A stretch of DNA of 6,247 nucleotides from NCBI GenBank assembly GCA_024763115.1, contig JANTGB010000142.1, forward strand, positions 1-6,247. Reading direction: 5' to 3'. Below the pieces are notes generated by a model. The model had not been told where the DNA came from. It saw only the letters and a list, made by a program, of their open reading frames with translations, and did not search any database. Shown one piece after another: positions 5,920 through 6,247 of this stretch (within the stretch, counting starts at the first letter, position 1; the number at the start of each line of letters is the position of its first letter). Both the position numbers and the translations under genes were made by a program. The stretch is from Desulfobulbaceae bacterium. Its GTDB lineage: Bacteria > Desulfobacterota > Desulfobulbia > Desulfobulbales > SURF-16.

Positions 5920-6153
5920 ATGTCCGAAATCAGAATGACAGGAGAAGTTCGTACCGATTATGAATGTGAAACTACCGGCATGCCTGCTGAACGCTGGGGT
6001 GAGGCGGTTTTCAAGATTGGCGAGGAAGAACTTGTTTTTGAGGTCAGTGTTGAAAAAAATGTTATTGTTGCCATTATGGCTGGTGAAGATGCCATGTGGA
6101 AAGGTACCCTTGAAGGCTTGAAGCAGATGCTGAAAAGCCAGATAAAGGGCTAG
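5920..6153 (+). CDS. Small acidic protein of unknown function (77 aa)
   Basis: I do not recognise this protein. It starts at ATG 5920, with GGAGA at 5908-5912 about eight bases upstream, and ends with TAG followed directly by TAA. It lies 27 bases after the dehydrogenase stop with no terminator between, so co-transcription is likely. The sequence is acidic (about 15 Asp/Glu against 9 Lys/Arg), has one cysteine (Cys16) and has no signal peptide or membrane segment. The middle (residues 28-53, EAVFKIGEEELVFEVSVEKN then VIVAIM) alternates like beta strands. The end (62-76, GTLEGLKQMLKSQIK) looks like an amphipathic helix. It could be a small cytoplasmic accessory protein of the dehydrogenase, but only the neighbourhood suggests this. 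Confidence 0.75.
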   Translation: MSEIRMTGEVRTDYECETTGMPAERWGEAVFKIGEEELVFEVSVEKNVIVAIMAGEDAMWKGTLEGLKQMLKSQIKG

Positions 6154-6154
6154 T

Positions 6155-6247
6155 AAATGTTCGGCTAGCACCCCACGGAGTCTACGCTTACCTCTTCGCC
6201 CGTTTAGGCGTGATTCACATAGTATACTATAGTGAACACGCCGAAAC
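6155..6247. repeat. Left half of the folded intergenic repeat (copy B), ending in the terminal direct repeat
   Basis: It starts right after the double stop of the small gene. Bases 6155-6174 (AAATGTTCGGCTAGCACCCC) pair with 32-51 at 17 of 20 positions. Bases 6168-6196 repeat 2372-2400 with 27 of 29 identical. A long hairpin follows: CGTTT (6201-6205), GGCGTG (6207-6212), TTCAC (6214-6218) and ATAGTA (6219-6224) pair with TACTAT (6225-6230), GTGAA (6232-6236), CACGCC (6237-6242) and AAAC (6244-6247). It has one bulged A on each strand and an A/G mismatch near its base. The last 21 bases equal bases 1-21. The plan of outer stem, conserved unpaired block and inner hairpin is the same as in copy A. 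Confidence 0.68.

Noticed and set aside
1..6247. Self-replicating plasmid
   Set aside because: The ends suggest closure, but there is no replication initiator, iteron array, partition, mobilisation or toxin-antitoxin gene.
1..6247. tRNA, rRNA, CRISPR array or defence system
   Set aside because: No cloverleaf with conserved tRNA bases, no rRNA sequence, no regularly spaced repeats and no defence-type gene was seen on either strand.

Overview
The window holds four protein genes, all on the + strand. In order they are a 653-residue SLC13/DASS-type anion permease with a cytoplasmic TrkA-C (RCK_C) pair, a 480-residue NhaD-type Na+/H+ antiporter, a 465-residue GlcD-type FAD-linked 2-hydroxyacid (D-lactate or glycolate) dehydrogenase, and a 77-residue acidic protein I do not recognise. 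Moderate GC content, the gene content and gaps crowded with palindromic repeats suggest a Gram-negative anaerobe of the Desulfobacterota (Desulfobulbales-like). That assignment is an inference from gene style, with no marker gene to back it.

Layout: 1-393 is non-coding. It holds half of a structured repeat (1-51), a run of four small hairpins (110-209) and an inverted repeat (251-352), then a strong ribosome binding site and the permease (394-2355). The 414-base gap 2356-2769 holds a 173-base folded repeat (2358-2530) and a terminator-like stem (2576-2717) that appears to have been split by an 86-bp MITE flanked by CTAG. The nhaD gene (2770-4212) is followed by a clear intrinsic terminator (4239-4275). 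Next come a REP doublet (4281-4361) and a 28-codon remnant of a REP-associated tyrosine transposase (RAYT, 4373-4459). The RAYT start context is repeated at the start of the dehydrogenase gene (4495-5892). The small gene (5920-6153) follows after 27 bases and probably shares its transcript.

The most notable global feature is that the first 21 bases of the window are identical to its last 21. Independently, the sequence just inside one end (6155-6174) pairs with the sequence just inside the other (32-51) at 17 of 20 positions. Joined end to start, they form one folded element of the same plan as the one at 2358-2530, and the two share a 29-bp block (27 identical). This suggests that the window is a closed sequence of about 6226 bp (a circular molecule, a tandem chromosomal unit or an assembly loop). 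No replication, mobilisation or recombinase gene is present, so an autonomous plasmid is unlikely.

Functionally the genes form three transcription units at most: an anion permease, a sodium/proton antiporter, and a flavin dehydrogenase with a small partner. Sodium cycling by NhaD could energise a sodium-coupled DASS permease, and the dehydrogenase feeds electrons from a 2-hydroxyacid into metabolism. The sequence does not prove any direct link between them.
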